NCBI GenBank assembly: GCA_910589555.1
Contig: CAJUTE010000020.1
Location: 1-43,789 of the forward strand
DNA length: 43,789 nt
Reading direction: 5' to 3'
Origin: an uncultured Muribaculum sp.
GTDB lineage: Bacteria > Bacteroidota > Bacteroidia > Bacteroidales > Muribaculaceae
Shown here: positions 9,801 to 16,866 of the stretch, in pieces
Layout of the letters: each line of letters starts with the position of its first letter
Numbering within the stretch: the first letter of the stretch is position 1
Notes under the pieces: model-generated
What the model was told of the DNA's origin: nothing
Database searches by the model: none
What the model saw: only the letters and a program-made list of their open reading frames with translations
Made by a program: the position numbers and the translations under genes

Positions 9801-9973
9801 ATCTTGAGAAGGATCTGAATATATCGGGAGTGTATGGACGCCGCATCGACGGTGGAGCCGGTGTGATGCTGTGCATGCCGCTTGATCCTGAAAAGGAGCT
9901 TTCCGGACTTACGCTTGAAACTCTTTCCAATGATGTGGTGGTAGGCATTGTAGCCGCTACCTATCTGCGATAA
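6869..9973 (+). CDS. Secreted DUF4450-type six-hairpin glycosidase-like protein
   Basis: 1034 aa with a signal peptide (MKILGALALLALPLTMVG). Residues ~250-640 have the aromatic, helical-hairpin character of an (alpha/alpha)6 barrel glycosidase: IWDGKTWLHGAVGWRMP, MDELLWHFNWTGDVEYARQ and AYCCIWASDALYYNSGSVTH. C-terminal beta domains follow. I recognise the arrangement as the DUF4450 family of Bacteroidota, which often sits in polysaccharide-degradation loci; the substrate is not known from sequence. It stands alone under its own promoter, next to an operon with a pectate lyase, so plant cell-wall glycan is a fair guess (inference). A small hairpin at 9985-10000 lies after the gene but lacks a T-run. 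Confidence 0.72.
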   Translation: MKILGALALLALPLTMVGQDYIESSTFNTDYRGAKREMQYLPAEDGSFVSHNGKNLYTRALYGGPSLFRIETSDMPIFAAYHKSENRNIHFTVTVGDKTMRLDSVADCKAYYIGGERRYELSDPAWGKGSIEMTVVATYDREGAIWKVVAKNMPKGSELTANTCSTVKVKLNRSGDIGADPGNAFAPVASRDNLRQASVKIGGKSATAYIEYFDRDVTADKQKAIAAAYDKAQAQRKEIADHLVIDTPDPYFNTLGSAIMAAADGIWDGKTWLHGAVGWRMPLSGWRAAYTGDFLGWHDRARTHFNAYAKSQVTDVEPTIPHPTQDSTMNLARAEKKWGTQMYSNGYICRNPERNNQMHHYDMNLCYMDELLWHFNWTGDVEYARQMWPVIKAHLAWEKRNYDPNDDGLYDAYCCIWASDALYYNSGSVTHSTAYNYRANKLAAQIAEKIGEDPTPYQKEADKILAALNSTLWMADKGVWAEFKDFMGHKRLHDHPALWTVYHAIDSDVADPFQAYSATRYIDNNIPHIKVEADGAPAGEYATVATTDWLPYAWSINNVAFAEVMHTVLAYWEAGRAEEAAKLLKSSMLDGMYMGASPGNIGQISFYDAARGECYRDFGDPVGVISRAVVQGLFGFTPDAMNGKLTVRPGFPSEWDHASIKHSDFSLAFKRDGGKESYKLTLAMDPIKEVAFQLGAYAEKVKSVTVNGKPAKWEKVEESVGRPSIKVFADAAPELDVEIEWAGAPINASAAHATAAARQGFKQLQQGDMTWWVEVPAVKEEIKPEYAIDLMLADGNKYETIDLGEYYNSNVSDIFRNEYLSPRSPYTTLQIPVQGIGEWCHPKETADIDDSGLRAALNADGVLMTKLGIPYKSSATGKNVVYTSLFDNYPDSISIPLQGKARGLELLLAGSTNHMQCYMDNAVIRVKYADGSSETLSLVTPYNWAPIEQDYFVDGKAFRLDTPRPYRLTFKDALVSNDLEKDLNISGVYGRRIDGGAGVMLCMPLDPEKELSGLTLETLSNDVVVGIVAATYLR

Positions 9974-10056
9974 AATGAGCCACGCAGCAATGTTTATTGC
10001 TTGAAAGTGGATGGAAAATCACTTTTTATGTGTAAATTTGCAGAGTAAATTCATGG

Positions 10057-10128
10057 GGCCTGGTAGTTCAACGGATAGAATAGAGGTTTCCTAAACCTTA
10101 GATAGCGGTTCGATTCCGCTCCGGGCTA
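10057..10128 (+). tRNA. tRNA-Arg (anticodon CCU)
   Basis: Full cloverleaf: acceptor 10057-10063 with 10121-10127, D stem GTTC/GAAT, anticodon stem GAGGT/ACCTT with loop TTCCTAA (anticodon CCT), T stem AGCGG/CCGCT with TTCGATT loop, discriminator A. CCA is not fully encoded. A -7-like TAAATTTG lies at 10033-10040. A tRNA this close to accessory genes is a typical integration neighbourhood. Confidence 0.95.
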
Positions 10129-10135
10129 CATAAAG

Positions 10136-10172
10136 AAAACGCAATCGACCTTTGTGTTCGATTGCGTTTTTT
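10136..10172 (+). terminator. Rho-independent terminator after tRNA-Arg
   Basis: Thirteen-base-pair perfect stem (10136-10148 with 10158-10170), nine-base loop, and the stem ends in a T-run. Confidence 0.9.
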
Positions 10173-10263
10173 GTTGTAATAAAGATTCTTGCCTTTTTCA
10201 GTAAATGCTTCTTGATTGATGATTATTTTGATTATATTTGCCGATATAATAAATCATCAATCC

Positions 10264-10836
10264 ATGAACGAATTGCAACTAATCCAAAGCAAAATTCACG
10301 AAATCAGAGGGCAGAAAGTGATGCTCGATCGTGATCTTGCGGAATTGTATGGAGTCACCACATCCAACCTGAATAAATCAGTAAAGAGGAACATCAGACG
10401 TTTTCCTGCCGATTTTATGTTTCAGTTGAACCAAGCTGAATTTGATACACTAAAACGCAGCTTGATATTCCAAAATGGAACATCAAGTTGGGGCGGTACG
10501 CGTAAATTGCCATACGCTTTTACTGAGCAGGGACTTGCTATGCTGTCCGGATTGCTTAACAGTGACATCGCCATCCAGGTGAATATTAATATTATGCGGG
10601 CTTTTGTGGCTGTGCGTCAGATGCTGTCAGAGGATTCGTCAATGAAACGCCTTAGTGCGCTTGAAAAGAATTTCGAGGAGTTGAAACAGGATCTGGAAGA
10701 TATATTTGCCGATTATAACGACATCAATGAAGACACGCGGGCACAGTTGGAGGCAATCAATACCACTCTCGCCGAGCTGCAATCCCGACCGCCAATTACC
10801 CCTCGCCGTCCGGTGGGCTTCATCAAGCACCGGTAG
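10264..10836 (+). CDS. ORF6N domain-containing protein
   Basis: 190 aa from ATG 10264; an upstream in-frame ATG at 10216 lies ahead of the promoter -7 box (TATATTTG, 10233-10240) and is not used. Residues 1-~90 are an ORF6N domain: KVMLDRDLAELYGVTTSNLN, then KSVKRNIRRFPADFMFQLN and YAFTEQGLAMLSGLLNSD. This DNA-binding or regulatory domain is found in phage antirepressors and in many stand-alone Bacteroidota genes. A coiled-coil segment follows (~135-180) and a basic tail (PITPRRPVGFIKHR). It lies just after a tRNA gene and is followed by copy A of a 108-bp repeat. Its cellular role is unknown. Confidence 0.85.
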   Translation: MNELQLIQSKIHEIRGQKVMLDRDLAELYGVTTSNLNKSVKRNIRRFPADFMFQLNQAEFDTLKRSLIFQNGTSSWGGTRKLPYAFTEQGLAMLSGLLNSDIAIQVNINIMRAFVAVRQMLSEDSSMKRLSALEKNFEELKQDLEDIFADYNDINEDTRAQLEAINTTLAELQSRPPITPRRPVGFIKHR

Positions 10837-10867
10837 CCGAATCAAGCCCAATTCCCGATGATGCGGC

Positions 10868-10975
10868 ATTGACCGGCTGACATCTTCGATGCCCAAGGTT
10901 ATGCCGCTTTACACCGCACCTCGGCTGGCGCCACGTGGCGGTGCTCAAATTATTATGCCGTTTCACGGCTACATT
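10868..10975. repeat. 108-bp direct repeat, copy A
   Basis: Matches 11586-11693 over its full 108 bases with five mismatches. The core has self-complementary arms (CACCGC...GCGGTG) and a small hairpin GCCGT-TTC-ACGGC near the right edge. The two copies bracket the toxin-antitoxin module: copy A ends two bases before the toxin stop codon. Confidence 0.85.
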
Positions 10976-10977
10976 GT

Positions 10978-11247
10978 TTAGAATAGTTCGGAATGAGAGC
11001 CGAAGCGGACGAGTTTTATTATCGGAGCATCTCTGTCGAACCATATCAGCAAAGTATCATTTTCTACATGGCATTCCATGTGGTTCTTATAATTTCCCTA
11101 AAGCATGTGAGGTCGAAACTCTTCAGGAATAACTTCATTATTCGCCAATAGGTTAAGAATATATTCCAGCTTGCCTAATACGGTGGCATTGTGCTTATAC
11201 TTCTTTAAGTCCTTTTTGAACTGAGATGTAAATTTCAGAGTGTTCAT
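10978..11247 (-). pseudogene. YafQ/RelE-family mRNA interferase toxin, interrupted by amber stop
   Basis: Minus-strand reading gives MNTLKFTSQFKKDLKKYKHN, then a helix, then HML-stop-GNYKNHMECHVEND, LLIWFDRD and a C-terminal KLVRFGSHSELF. The family normally reads HxLKGxYKxxxECHVExDxLLIW. The TAG at codon 50 (plus strand 11098-11100) therefore replaces the conserved lysine codon AAG with one base change. The remaining frame is open and full length (89 codons). The start codon overlaps the antitoxin stop as ATGA, the usual coupling in such modules. Translation should give a 49-aa fragment without the catalytic half, so this allele is probably non-toxic. Confidence 0.82.
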
Positions 11248-11489
11248 AATGAATCTACGAAACTTCTGAAATTGCACATATCGAGAGTCTCCAAATTATC
11301 CGATTCTTCGGCTTCCTTCATGGCTGCCAATGTCGTCTTGTTGGGGCGTGCTGAAACAAAAGCCATAAGTACACTTTCGACCAAATTATTTAGACTGCGA
11401 TTATGGCGTTTAGCCTCCTCTTGCAGTTGAGAGAGAAGTTCGGCGTTAAGTCGGAATGAGGTCTGTTTTCGTGCGGATGCTGTATTCAT
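11244..11489 (-). CDS. Ribbon-helix-helix-like antitoxin of the RelE/YafQ module
   Basis: 81 aa from ATG 11489. An N-terminal strand-helix-helix (KQTSFRLNAELLSQLQEEAK, then RHNRSLNNLVESVL) resembles a ribbon-helix-helix DNA-binding domain. An acidic C-terminus (EAEESDNLETLDM) would be the toxin-binding part. The stop codon overlaps the toxin start by four bases. It is intact while its toxin is broken, the usual order of decay in such modules. It has its own promoter at 11510-11540 and is AT-rich relative to its neighbours. Confidence 0.8.
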   Translation of the reverse strand: MNTASARKQTSFRLNAELLSQLQEEAKRHNRSLNNLVESVLMAFVSARPNKTTLAAMKEAEESDNLETLDMCNFRSFVDSL

Positions 11490-11509
11490 TGTTGTATTCT
11501 TTTGTAGTG

Positions 11510-11540
11510 CAAATGTAATACAAAAATATAACAAAGCAAA
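11510..11540 (-). promoter_or_regulatory. Promoter of the toxin-antitoxin module
   Basis: Minus strand: -33 TTTG (11537-11540), 19-base spacer, -7 TACATTTG (11510-11517), antitoxin ATG 20 bases downstream. Confidence 0.75.
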
Positions 11541-11585
11541 ACGAAAACTGTTGCGTTGGGATCATGGACCAATTTCTGAAACTAA

Positions 11586-11693
11586 ATTGACTGGCGGACA
11601 TCTTCGATGCCCAAGGTTATGCTGCCTTACACCGCACCTCGGCTGGCGCCTCGTGGCGGTGCTCAAATTATTATGCCGTTTCACGGCTACATT
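11586..11693. repeat. 108-bp direct repeat, copy B
   Basis: Second copy of the element at 10868-10975, same length, about 95% identical. It starts just beyond the TA promoter. The following 220 bases (11694-11913) before the KilA-N start are AT-rich spacer with no gene I can support. Confidence 0.85.
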
Positions 11694-11913
11694 TTTGCTA
11701 ACTTAAAAAATGAAATGATGCAATTAGAACCGGTAAAAACCGAGAAAACATGGATGTTGGAGGCTCCGAAATCCAAAACCTGTGGCAATCTCTGATTGCT
11801 TCTATTTATATAGAACTGTCATTAAATATAATCACACTGAAAAGTCGGCTAATGCGCTGATATGTCAAATTTTTGATGTATCTTAGCTTTTGAAATCAAA
11901 CACTTATCGCCAA

Positions 11914-12716
11914 ATGGCAAAAATAACTGTAAAAGAAACCGAAGTCAATGTTGTAAAAGTAAACGGAGAGGATTACCTCTGTCTCACCGATATGTTGCGT
12001 GCCAAAGATGGGGACTTCTTCATCACGGATTGGCTGCGTAATCGTAACACGCTTGAGTTTATCGGTATTTGGGAGAAAGTATATAATCCAGATTTTAATT
12101 ATGGCGAATTCGCCACAATTAGAAATCAGTCCGGTCTCAACAGTTTCAAGATAAGCGTCAAGGAATTTGTTGCACGAACCAATGCAATATCACTTCAAGC
12201 CAAAGCTGGGCGATATGGTGGCACATACGCCCATAAGGATATAGCGTTTGAATTCGCCATGTGGATCAGCCCGGAATTTAAGATCTATATTGTCAAGGAA
12301 TTTCAGCGGTTGAAAGCCGAGGAACAGCAGTTGATTGGTTGGTCGGCGAAGCGTGAGCTGTCGAAAATCAACTACCGCATACACACCGATGCCATCAAGC
12401 AGAACCTTATTCCGACAGAGGTAACAAAAGCCAGGCGAGTATCATTTATGCCAATGAAGCGGATGTATTGAACGTGGCAATGTTCGGCATGACCGCAAAA
12501 CAGTGGCGTGAGGCTAACCCGGATTTGAAAGGGAATATACGAGACTACGCTTCGGTCAACGAACTTATCTGCCTCTCAAACATGGAGAGCCTCAATGCTG
12601 TATTCATAGAGCAGGGCTTACCACAATCAGAACGACTTATCAAACTCAACCAAATCGCTATCCATCAGATGAGTGTATTGGAAAACGATAATAATGAACG
12701 AAAATTACTGCAATGA
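11914..12716 (+). pseudogene. KilA-N domain protein, frameshifted
   Basis: The first part (ATG 11914 to ~12433) reads a KilA-N domain: VVKVNGEDYLCLTDMLRAK, ITDWLRNRNTLEFIG, then GGTYAHKDIAFEFAMWISPE. After TEVTKA the frame breaks and meets a stop at 12469-12471. In the neighbouring frame the expected sequence resumes (QASIIYANEADVLNVAMFG) and runs to the TGA at 12714-12716 (ending NERKLLQ). One C missing at about 12433 explains it. Intact, the protein would be ~267 aa. KilA-N is a phage and mobile-element DNA-binding domain. With the ORF6N gene and broken toxin it forms a decaying patch between two tRNA genes. Confidence 0.85.
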
Positions 12717-12775
12717 GAAAACCTGCCAAATCGGATTTTTGTCGATAAATACCCCTGTTTATGCCTGAGAAATAA

Positions 12776-12810
12776 TAAACCCCTCTAACTTGATAAGTTA
12801 AAGGGGTTTA
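12776..12810 (-). terminator. Terminator hairpin after tRNA-Leu (may act both ways)
   Basis: Sixteen-base stem (12776-12791 with 12795-12810, one mismatch) and a three-base loop. On the minus strand it is followed by a T-rich tract. It separates tRNA-Leu from the KilA-N pseudogene. Confidence 0.8.
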
Positions 12811-12814
12811 TCAG

Positions 12815-12896
12815 TACCCAGACCCGGGATCGAACCGGGATGGATTGCTCCACTGGTGTTTGAGACCAGCGCGTCTACCGATTCCGCCATCTGGGC
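12815..12896 (-). tRNA. tRNA-Leu (anticodon CAA)
   Basis: Minus strand: acceptor GCCCAGA/TCTGGGT, GGCGGAATCGGTAGAC D-arm, anticodon loop CTCAAAC (CAA), long variable arm as in class II tRNAs, T arm with GGTTCGATCCC, discriminator A; 82 nt, CCA not encoded. Confidence 0.95.
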
Positions 12897-12985
12897 TTTT
12901 GGTTGGGCAAAGGTACGGAGTTTTTTTGGTATGTGCAAGTGTTTGGCTCGTAAATTCTGCGTAAGGCGGCAAAAAAGTGCAAAGA

Positions 12986-13014
12986 AAAAGCCCTCACCGG
13001 TGAGCGAAGGCTTT
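12986..13014 (-). terminator. Terminator of the BI-1 gene
   Basis: On the minus strand AAAGCC...CTCACC pairs with GGTGAG...GGCTTT and continues into a T-rich run, 27 bases after the BI-1 stop codon. Confidence 0.8.
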
Positions 13015-13040
13015 GATATTGAAGATTGCTGCAATCGTGA

Positions 13041-13742
13041 TCAGTCGCGGCTGCTGCCGAAGAAGCGGAGCAGATACAGGAACAGGTTGATGAAATCAAG
13101 ATAGAGCGAAAGGGCTCCGATGGTGGCAAGGCGTGATTCGGTGAGTCCGCTGCCATATTGTGCCATCTGCTTGATTTTCTGGGTGTCCCATGCGGTGAGT
13201 CCCACGAAGATGATGACTCCGGCGATCGACACGATCCATTCCAGTGTGCTGTTTGCCCAGAAGAGGTTGATCACGCTGGCGATGATGAGTCCGATGAGAG
13301 CCATGAACAGGAACGAGCCTATCTTGGTGAGGTCACGGTTGGTAAAATAGCCATATACGCTCATTGCTCCAAACACTCCGGCTGTGATGAGGAATGTCTT
13401 GAAGATTGATACAGGGGTATAGGCGTAGAATATCAGGGCGAATGTCACGCCGTTGAGCAGAGAATATACGAAGAACAATGCTGTTGCGGCAGGCGAGCTG
13501 ATCTTGTTGACGGCTCCGCTGATGCCGAACACCATAAGGAGCTCGACGATGAGCAGTCCCCAATATACCCAACGGTGGGTGGCAAGGAACATGACAAGGT
13601 TAGGTATGCCTGAGCACAAGGCTGCGGCTCCGGCAGTGACAAGCAATGCAAGAAACATCTTGACATAGACTTGCTTCATTACCTGCGAAACTCGTGTGTC
13701 GAGTGACTGAGATTCGTAAGAGTTGAGATTGTAATTGTTCAT
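13041..13742 (-). CDS. Bax inhibitor-1/YccA family membrane protein
   Basis: 233 aa, an inner-membrane protein with about seven hydrophobic helices after a polar, Asn-rich N-terminus (MNNYNLNSYESQSLDTRVSQ). Family marks include the helix GVTFALIFYAYTP and the C-terminal WDTQKIKQM, with acidic residues (D205, near the WDTQ, and D in LYLDFINLFLYLL) expected to form the pH- or calcium-sensing pair of BI-1 proteins. Bacterial members act as ion leak channels or protease modulators; the exact role here is unknown. It is downstream of argS in the same orientation with a 33-base gap, so the two may be co-transcribed. Its own terminator follows. Confidence 0.88.
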   Translation of the reverse strand: MNNYNLNSYESQSLDTRVSQVMKQVYVKMFLALLVTAGAAALCSGIPNLVMFLATHRWVYWGLLIVELLMVFGISGAVNKISSPAATALFFVYSLLNGVTFALIFYAYTPVSIFKTFLITAGVFGAMSVYGYFTNRDLTKIGSFLFMALIGLIIASVINLFWANSTLEWIVSIAGVIIFVGLTAWDTQKIKQMAQYGSGLTESRLATIGALSLYLDFINLFLYLLRFFGSSRD

Positions 13743-13775
13743 AACTATAGTTAAATGTTAAGTCTTTTCGTGGTG

Positions 13776-15560
13776 TTACATACGTTCAGGCACCTCGATG
13801 CTGAGAAGCCTCATTCCTTTTTTAACAACCGATGCTACATTTTTGCTCAGAGCAAGGCGCAAAGAACGCACTGCGGCGTCAGGTTCGTTAAGGATAGAGT
13901 AGTCGTGATAGAACTGGTTGTACTCCTTGACAAGCTCATACACGTAGTTGGCGATGAGTGCCGGTGAATAGGTGCGTCCTGCTTCGGCTACCACTTGAGG
14001 GAAGTCGGCGAGGTGCTGGATGAGCGAGGTTTCCTTTTCATTTGGCGAAACCATTTCGTAGGCGGTCATGTCATATCCTGCCGCTTCAGCCTTGCGAAGC
14101 ACCGAGCGGATGCGGGCGTAGGTGTACTGGTTGAATGGACCGGTGTTGCCGTTGAAGTCGATGGATTCCTTGGGGTTGAAAGTGATGTTTTTGCGGGGAT
14201 CGACTTTCAGGAGGAAATATTTCAAGGCGCCCATGCCCACGATGCGTGCTATTTCTGCCGATTCCTCAGGGGTGAAGTCGTTTTTGCCGCGTTCAGCCGA
14301 TACTTCGGCAGCATCGCGTATCATGTCGTCCATCAAGTCGTCGGCATCAACCACAGTTCCTTCGCGGCTCTTCATTTTGCCTTCAGGAAGCTCCACCATG
14401 CCGTAGGAGAAGTGTACAAGATCCTTGCCCCACTTGAATCCGAGACGGTCGAGAAGGAGCGAGAGCACCTGGAAGTGGTAGTTCTGTTCATTGCCCACCA
14501 CGTAGATCATCTTGTCGATGGGATAGTCGATGTAGCGCAATTTGGCTGTGCCGATGTCCTGGGTCATGTAGACCGATGTGCCGTCGCTGCGCAGAAGCAG
14601 TTTGTGGTCAAGACCGGCATCGGTAAGGTCAGCCCACACTGAGCCATCCTCCTTGCGGTACATAATGCCCTTTTCGAGTCCTTCAAGCACCTTTTCTTTT
14701 CCTTCAAGGTAAGTGTTGCTCTCGTAGTAGATTTTATCGAAATCCACGCCAAGACGCTTGTAGGTGATGTCGAAACCGTCATATACCCAAGTGTTCATGC
14801 GTTCCCACAATGCTCTCACCTCAGGGTCGCGAGCTTCCCACTTGCGCAGCATTTCGCGTGCTTCCTGCATCAGCGGCGATGCGGCTTCAGCCTCTTCCTG
14901 GGTCATGCCTTTCTCCATGAGTTCCTTGACCTCGGCTTTATAATGCTTGTCAAACAGCACGTAGAAGTCGCCGATGAGGTGGTCGCCTTTCTTGCCTGTC
15001 GATTCGGGAGTGGCTCCGTCGCCCCACTTCTGCCATGCGAGCATCGACTTGCAGATGTGGATTCCTCGGTCGTTTACAATGTTGGTCTTGATCACGTTGT
15101 TTCCGCAAGCCTTCAGAATCTCGGCAAGGCTATATCCGAGCAGATTGTTGCGGATGTGTCCGAGGTGCAGGGGCTTGTTGGTGTTGGGCGAAGAGTATTC
15201 CACCATCACCAGCGGGCTTTCGGGTGTCGCTTTGCGGATGCCGAAGTCCTCGGTGCTGTCGATGTGGCGCAGCATTGATGTGAAATAGGTGGGCTCGATC
15301 ACTATGTTGAGAAAACCCTTGATGACGTTGAAGCGGTTGACTGCGGGTTCATTTTCCACGAGCCAGTCGCCAATCTCTTTTCCAACCGCTTCGGGCGATT
15401 TTCGGGCGGCTTTTACCCAAGGGAACACAACAATGGTGAGATTGCCCTCAAATTCCTTTTTGGTGGTTTGGGGCACAATCGACGAGGGATCAGACTCCAC
15501 TCCATAGAGATCGTGGACAGCGCGTGCCACGGCTTGAGCTATAATATCATCAATAGACAT
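13776..15560 (-). CDS. argS: Arginyl-tRNA synthetase
   Basis: 594 aa, class I aminoacyl-tRNA synthetase that charges tRNA-Arg in the cytoplasm. The HIGH motif is seen as PLHLGHIRNN (~residue 127) and the KMSKS equivalent as GKMKSREGTVV (~residue 400). The N-terminal Add-1 domain and the C-terminal helical anticodon-binding domain (ending LLSIEVPERM) are both present. Length is normal. A -7 box (TATATTTG, minus, 15619-15626) lies 59 bases before the start. A short terminated RNA gene lies just upstream (15631-15698). Confidence 0.96.
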   Translation of the reverse strand: MSIDDIIAQAVARAVHDLYGVESDPSSIVPQTTKKEFEGNLTIVVFPWVKAARKSPEAVGKEIGDWLVENEPAVNRFNVIKGFLNIVIEPTYFTSMLRHIDSTEDFGIRKATPESPLVMVEYSSPNTNKPLHLGHIRNNLLGYSLAEILKACGNNVIKTNIVNDRGIHICKSMLAWQKWGDGATPESTGKKGDHLIGDFYVLFDKHYKAEVKELMEKGMTQEEAEAASPLMQEAREMLRKWEARDPEVRALWERMNTWVYDGFDITYKRLGVDFDKIYYESNTYLEGKEKVLEGLEKGIMYRKEDGSVWADLTDAGLDHKLLLRSDGTSVYMTQDIGTAKLRYIDYPIDKMIYVVGNEQNYHFQVLSLLLDRLGFKWGKDLVHFSYGMVELPEGKMKSREGTVVDADDLMDDMIRDAAEVSAERGKNDFTPEESAEIARIVGMGALKYFLLKVDPRKNITFNPKESIDFNGNTGPFNQYTYARIRSVLRKAEAAGYDMTAYEMVSPNEKETSLIQHLADFPQVVAEAGRTYSPALIANYVYELVKEYNQFYHDYSILNEPDAAVRSLRLALSKNVASVVKKGMRLLSIEVPERM

Positions 15561-15630
15561 AGTGATTATTATGTAATTATTTTAATTAGCTAATATATGT
15601 TGTTTGCATTAGAAAGTACAAATATACTAC

Positions 15631-15698
15631 AAAAAAAAATTATTTGTCTCACGACAAATAATCTTCTTAACCTTAAATCTAATACCATGAAAAACACG
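15631..15698 (-). ncRNA. Short terminated leader/sRNA upstream of argS
   Basis: On the minus strand a -7 box TAACTTTG (15702-15709) is followed by about 35 bases of leader. Next comes a perfect 10-bp hairpin (15653-15662 with 15639-15648, loop of four) and a run of nine or more U. This makes a self-contained unit of roughly 70 nt. The leader includes TTTTTCATGGTATTAGATTT, which I recall as recurring in Bacteroidales intergenic regions. It could be an attenuator for argS or a free small RNA. No -33 box is convincing. Confidence 0.55.
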
Positions 15699-15773
15699 AT
15701 GCAAAGTTACGCGTTTTATGTTATAAAACATAATAATGCAACATAAAAATGCATTTTGTTAACATTATTTAAG

Positions 15774-15808
15774 AAAAGCGTCATGGAAATCGCTCCCATG
15801 ACGCTTTT
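15774..15808 (-). terminator. Terminator of the korAB operon
   Basis: Perfect 13-bp stem (15774-15786 with 15796-15808) and nine-base loop. On the minus strand the stem ends in TTTT, 31 bases past the korB stop. Confidence 0.88.
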
Positions 15809-15839
15809 ATCTGAAAATATGAGTTTGTGTAAAGCGTTG

Positions 15840-16853
15840 TTATTTCACTTCCCAATGCTCGCCGGCGAGAATCATGTCGCGGAGAGTGTCGAAGCCTTTC
15901 TTTGCCTTCACTTCAGCTATCTGCATATCCACGCCTTCGTTGTAGACGGGGCTTTCGACATCGCGGATGATGCCCACTGCGAGCGGCAGTGAATATCCGT
16001 CCATCATGGCAAGCTGCTGGTGGAGGAAGTTGCTCGGAGTGTGTGCGTCATGCACGAGCACGTCGTCGATGGTGTATCCGTCCTTGCCTACCTCGACAGC
16101 TTTAAGGAGGAATCCGTCGCGCACGAGACCCTTGTCCATGTTTTTGCCGAAGAGCATCTTTTCGCCATGGCGCAGATGTATTGTGCGGTCGGCACGGAAT
16201 TCGCGGTCAGTGATATAGTTGTGGATGCCGTTGTTGAAGATCACGCAGTTCTGCAACACTTCAACCACCGACGCGCCTTTGTGGCGGGCAGCGGCAACCA
16301 TTACTTCCTGTCCTACGGGCAGATCCACATCGATGGCTCTTCCGAAGAAGTTGCCGCGGGCTCCGAATACGAGTTCGGCGGGGATGAAGGGATCCTCAAC
16401 GGTTCCGTAGGGCGATGATTTGCTGACAAATCCGCGGTCGCTTGTAGGCGAATATTGTCCCTTGGTCAAGCCATAGATTTTATTGTTGAACAGGAGTATG
16501 TTAATGTCGACATTTCTACGCACGGCGTGAATGAAGTGGTTACCGCCGATGGCAAGCCCGTCGCCGTCGCCTGATATCTGCCAAACGGTCATTTCGGGAT
16601 TAGCCACCTTGAAGCCTGTAGCCACGGCAGCCGCACGTCCATGGATGGTGTGGAAGCCGTAGGTGTTCATGTAGTAGGGCAGACGTGAGCTACATCCTAT
16701 ACCGGATATGACCGCAGTCTTATATGGAGGCACGCCAAGTTCAGCCATAGCCTTGTGGAGCACGTTGAGAATGGCATGGTCGCCGCATCCGGGGCACCAG
16801 CGCACCGACTGTCCGTTTTTGTAGTCGGCTGCAGTATAATTTTTACATTCCAT
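15840..16853 (-). CDS. korB: 2-oxoacid:ferredoxin oxidoreductase, beta subunit
   Basis: 337 aa, the thiamine-pyrophosphate subunit of a 2-oxoglutarate (or related) ferredoxin oxidoreductase, which oxidatively decarboxylates the 2-oxo acid to acyl-CoA with reduced ferredoxin. Visible: VRWCPGCGDHAIL (cluster cysteines, ~20-30), GIGCSSRLP, the TPP loop GDGDGLAIGGNHF (~97-109) and FNNKIYGLTKGQYSPTS. It follows the alpha/gamma gene by 13 bases and ends the operon at a strong terminator. Substrate choice between 2-oxoglutarate and other oxo acids cannot be settled from sequence alone. Confidence 0.93.
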   Translation of the reverse strand: MECKNYTAADYKNGQSVRWCPGCGDHAILNVLHKAMAELGVPPYKTAVISGIGCSSRLPYYMNTYGFHTIHGRAAAVATGFKVANPEMTVWQISGDGDGLAIGGNHFIHAVRRNVDINILLFNNKIYGLTKGQYSPTSDRGFVSKSSPYGTVEDPFIPAELVFGARGNFFGRAIDVDLPVGQEVMVAAARHKGASVVEVLQNCVIFNNGIHNYITDREFRADRTIHLRHGEKMLFGKNMDKGLVRDGFLLKAVEVGKDGYTIDDVLVHDAHTPSNFLHQQLAMMDGYSLPLAVGIIRDVESPVYNEGVDMQIAEVKAKKGFDTLRDMILAGEHWEVK

Positions 16854-16866
16854 GATTCGTAACTGT

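Noticed and set aside
10136..12814. Integrated element using tRNA-Arg or tRNA-Leu as attachment site
   Set aside because: No integrase gene and no duplicated tRNA 3' end are visible; the patch holds only small or broken genes.
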